This document shows positions 4,895-6,516 of a DNA stretch of 6,516 bases, piece after piece (position 1 is the first letter of the stretch; the number at the start of each line of letters is the position of its first letter). The DNA is taken from the NCBI GenBank assembly GCA_944350065.1, contig CALVOD010000076.1, positions 1 to 6,516 of the forward strand, written 5' to 3'. The notes under the pieces were generated by a model. It made no database searches and was not told the DNA's origin. It saw only the letters and a list, made by a program, of their open reading frames with translations. This DNA is from an uncultured Clostridia bacterium (GTDB lineage Bacteria > Bacillota > Clostridia > Christensenellales > DTU072). The position numbers and the translations under genes are program-made.

Positions 4895-6076
4895 ATGGAC
4901 TATTCTGCTATTATCGGCAAAGCCGCCATGGCGATACCCCCTTCGGGTATCAGAAAGTTTTTCGACATCGCCGCCGAAATGAAAGACTGTATCTCATTGG
5001 GCGTGGGCGAACCCGATTTCATTACCCCCGCCGCCTTCAGCGCGGGCGCCTTGAAAAGCCTCGAAGAAGGCAAAACGCAATACACTTCCAACAGCGGTTT
5101 GAAAGAGTTACGCATAGCCATTTCTAAATATCTTACCGATTTCATAGAGACCGAATACGATCCGGAATCCGAGATACTCATCACCGTGGGCGCTTCGGAA
5201 GCCATCGACATCGCCCTCAGGATGCTTATCAACCCGGGCGACGAAATTCTCGTGCCCTCTCCTTCGTACGTTTCTTATGCGCCCTGCGTATCACTTTGCG
5301 GCGGAACGCCGATATCCATCGCCTGCAAAGCGGAAAATCAATTCAAACTGACCGCCGCCGAACTCGAAGAAGTCATCACTCCGCGCACGAAAGCGCTTAT
5401 TCTTCCCTACCCCAACAATCCTACCGGCGCTGTAATGGAAAGAGAATATTTGGAAGCCATCGCGCCCGTTCTTCGTAAAAACAATATAATAGTGCTTTCC
5501 GACGAAATATACGGCGAACTCACTTACGGCGAAAAGCACGTTTCGATAGCTCAAATCGAAGGGATGCGCAATCTGACCATATTGTTAAGCGGTTTCAGCA
5601 AAGCGTTTGCGATGACCGGCTGGCGCGTAGGTTACGTTGCGGCGCCCAAAGAGATGCTCGCCGTGATGCGTAAGATACACCAATACGCGATAATGTGCGC
5701 GCCCACGGCAAGCCAGTACGCGGCGCTTGCCGCGCTCGAGCACAGCTACGCGCACGACTTCAAAGAGGTGAAGGAAATGCGCCGTCAATACAACGAACGC
5801 CGCGTCTATCTCGTTAAAAGACTGAACGCAATGGGACTCGAGTGTTTCGAACCGCGCGGCGCTTTCTACGCATTCCCCTGCGTCGCGTCTACGGGAATGG
5901 ACGGCGAGCAGTTTGCCGAAAAGCTCCTTTATTCCGAAAAAGTCGCCGTCGTACCCGGTTCCGCATTCGGCGCGAGCGGAAAGGATTTCGTGCGTATTTC
6001 TTACGCCTACGCTATCAAAAATATCGCCAAAGCGCTCGATAAAATAGAAAATTTCCTTGCTTCCTTGAAAAAGTAA
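4895..6076 (+). CDS. PLP-dependent class I aminotransferase
   Basis: Cytosolic fold-type I aminotransferase that moves an amino group between an amino acid and a 2-oxo acid. At 393 residues it is normal for the family. Visible in order: SLGVGEPDF (34-42), YTSNSGLKELR (63-73), the cofactor phosphate region GASEAID (99-105), YPNNPTG (172-178, cofactor-contacting asparagine), SDEIYG (202-207, PLP-nitrogen aspartate D203), SGFSKAFAMTGWRVGY (232-247, PLP lysine K236) and FVRISYA (365-371, with R367 expected to hold the substrate carboxylate). All key residues are present, so it should be active. It resembles the aspartate/PatA-like subgroup common in Bacillota, but the substrate cannot be fixed from sequence. 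ATG at 4895 follows a strong ribosome site. It is divergent from the asparaginase, which would yield aspartate, a plausible but unproven substrate. A strong terminator follows. Confidence 0.93.
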   Translation: MDYSAIIGKAAMAIPPSGIRKFFDIAAEMKDCISLGVGEPDFITPAAFSAGALKSLEEGKTQYTSNSGLKELRIAISKYLTDFIETEYDPESEILITVGASEAIDIALRMLINPGDEILVPSPSYVSYAPCVSLCGGTPISIACKAENQFKLTAAELEEVITPRTKALILPYPNNPTGAVMEREYLEAIAPVLRKNNIIVLSDEIYGELTYGEKHVSIAQIEGMRNLTILLSGFSKAFAMTGWRVGYVAAPKEMLAVMRKIHQYAIMCAPTASQYAALAALEHSYAHDFKEVKEMRRQYNERRVYLVKRLNAMGLECFEPRGAFYAFPCVASTGMDGEQFAEKLLYSEKVAVVPGSAFGASGKDFVRISYAYAIKNIAKALDKIENFLASLKK

Positions 6077-6120
6077 AAGTATTTAAAATTTATTCCGTTC
6101 GTAATTTAACGCAACGAAAA

Positions 6121-6152
6121 GCGCTCCCGCAAAGCGCAATTCCCATAGGGAA
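6121..6152. repeat. Two small hairpins after the aminotransferase gene
   Basis: GCGCT (6121-6125) pairs with AGCGC (6133-6137), and TTCCC (6140-6144) pairs with GGGAA (6148-6152). The near-repeats AACGAAAA at 6113-6120 and 6151-6158 flank them. They lie in the 3' untranslated region before the main terminator. No family is recognised, and they may only be secondary structure of the message end. Confidence 0.3.
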
Positions 6153-6171
6153 CGAAAAAACGAATAACGAT

Positions 6172-6208
6172 AAAGAACTCTCGAATAAATTGTTCGAGAG
6201 TTCTTTTT
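6172..6208. terminator. Strong Rho-independent terminator of the aminotransferase gene
   Basis: Fourteen-base arms (6172-6185 and 6193-6206, core GAACTCTCGAA) pair perfectly around a 7-base loop, and the plus strand continues in T residues to 6208. On the minus strand only three T residues follow the core stem. It may act both ways between the convergent aminotransferase and CPBP protease genes, better on the plus strand. Confidence 0.88.
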
Positions 6209-6237
6209 GCTTGTAATTAAGTAAGCTAAATTGGAAT

Positions 6238-6516
6238 TTATCGCTTTCTTTGCTTATATATAACGGCAGCAAACCAACTGGCTATAATGAACATCAATAT
6301 CCCTCGAACAATCTCCGCAACTAGCAATTCTTTGCCGTTCATCACTACGATTTTTGTTTCAAAATCAAAGAGAAAATGCACCAGAAATGCAGGAATAATA
6401 TTGGACGATATTATAGTCATCTCCATTGCAAGCCAACCAAAAATAAAAGCATTCAGTACGGTTAAAATAATCTCAAATATATTGCTTCCAGTGAATGCTG
6501 TTGCGACATGTCCAAT
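6238..6516 (-). CDS. CPBP (CAAX-type) intramembrane protease, C-terminal part only
   Basis: The frame enters from beyond the right edge and ends with TAA at 6238; 92 residues are visible. The segment shows a histidine near its start (IGHVATAF, H3), fitting the FxxxH motif. A run NIIPAFLVHFLFDF (39-52) follows, with H47 and D51 fitting the final HxxxN/D motif of CPBP (Abi) membrane metalloproteases. Hydrophobic spans at about 12-30, 34-50 and 66-86 are consistent with membrane helices, and the basic tail KQRKR fits a cytoplasmic end. The first motif (EExxxR) lies outside the window, so activity cannot be judged. Members are linked to bacteriocin self-immunity or maturation and other membrane processing; the role here is unknown. 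The gene is AT-rich compared with its left neighbours, suggesting possible separate origin. ATG codons inside the visible part are internal, not the start. Confidence 0.72.
   Translation of the reverse strand: MGHVATAFTGSNIFEIILTVLNAFIFGWLAMEMTIISSNIIPAFLVHFLFDFETKIVVMNGKELLVAEIVRGILMFIIASWFAAVIYKQRKR

Noticed and set aside
6090..6272. 60-codon minus-strand open frame
   Set aside because: It covers the aminotransferase terminator and overlaps the end of the CPBP gene in another frame; no family resemblance.

Overview
The window is a stretch of bacterial chromosome. Gene order, promoter style (TTGaca/TAtAAT with 16-18 bp spacing), purine-rich Shine-Dalgarno sites, hairpin-plus-T terminators and a tRNA with an encoded CCA all point to the Bacillota, probably an uncultured Clostridia-type gut or anaerobic lineage. 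That placement is inference, since nothing here fixes the taxon. The middle (about 685-6076) is GC-rich and holds ordinary metabolic genes. Both ends are clearly AT-rich: hand counts of sample 60-base lines give 32% GC at 121-180 and 30% at 6361-6420, against 60% at 5161-5220 and 72% at 1381-1440.

Left end (1-682): a truncated KilA-N domain gene on the minus strand has its own near-consensus promoter with a small dyad in the spacer. It lies just beyond the 3' end and terminator of a tRNA-Ser(UGA) gene, also on the minus strand. An AT-rich phage-type gene on the 3' side of a tRNA is the usual layout of an integrated element or island edge.

Centre-left (774-3291): the tRNA promoter faces left. 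A plus-strand operon faces right: glycerate kinase (glxK type) overlaps phosphopentomutase (deoB) by ATGA, and a bidirectional-looking hairpin follows. The pair feeds glycerate and (deoxy)ribose-1-phosphate into central carbon metabolism.

Centre-right (3313-6076): on the minus strand, a cysteine-rich DUF3795 protein lies downstream of a type I-like asparaginase. Divergent from the asparaginase is a plus-strand class I PLP aminotransferase. Asparaginase releases aspartate and ammonia, and an aminotransferase of this fold could use such amino acids, but its substrate cannot be read from sequence. The asparaginase promoter sits so close to its ATG that the transcript may be leaderless.

Right end (6077-6516): a strong hairpin terminator follows the aminotransferase. 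An AT-rich minus-strand fragment then encodes the C-terminal part of a CPBP (CAAX-type) intramembrane protease that enters from beyond the window.

No gap without a gene exceeds 300 bases. No CRISPR array, rRNA, complete insertion sequence or recognisable new multi-gene system is visible. The most promising lead is the KilA-N gene at the tRNA-Ser junction, which is cut by the window edge.
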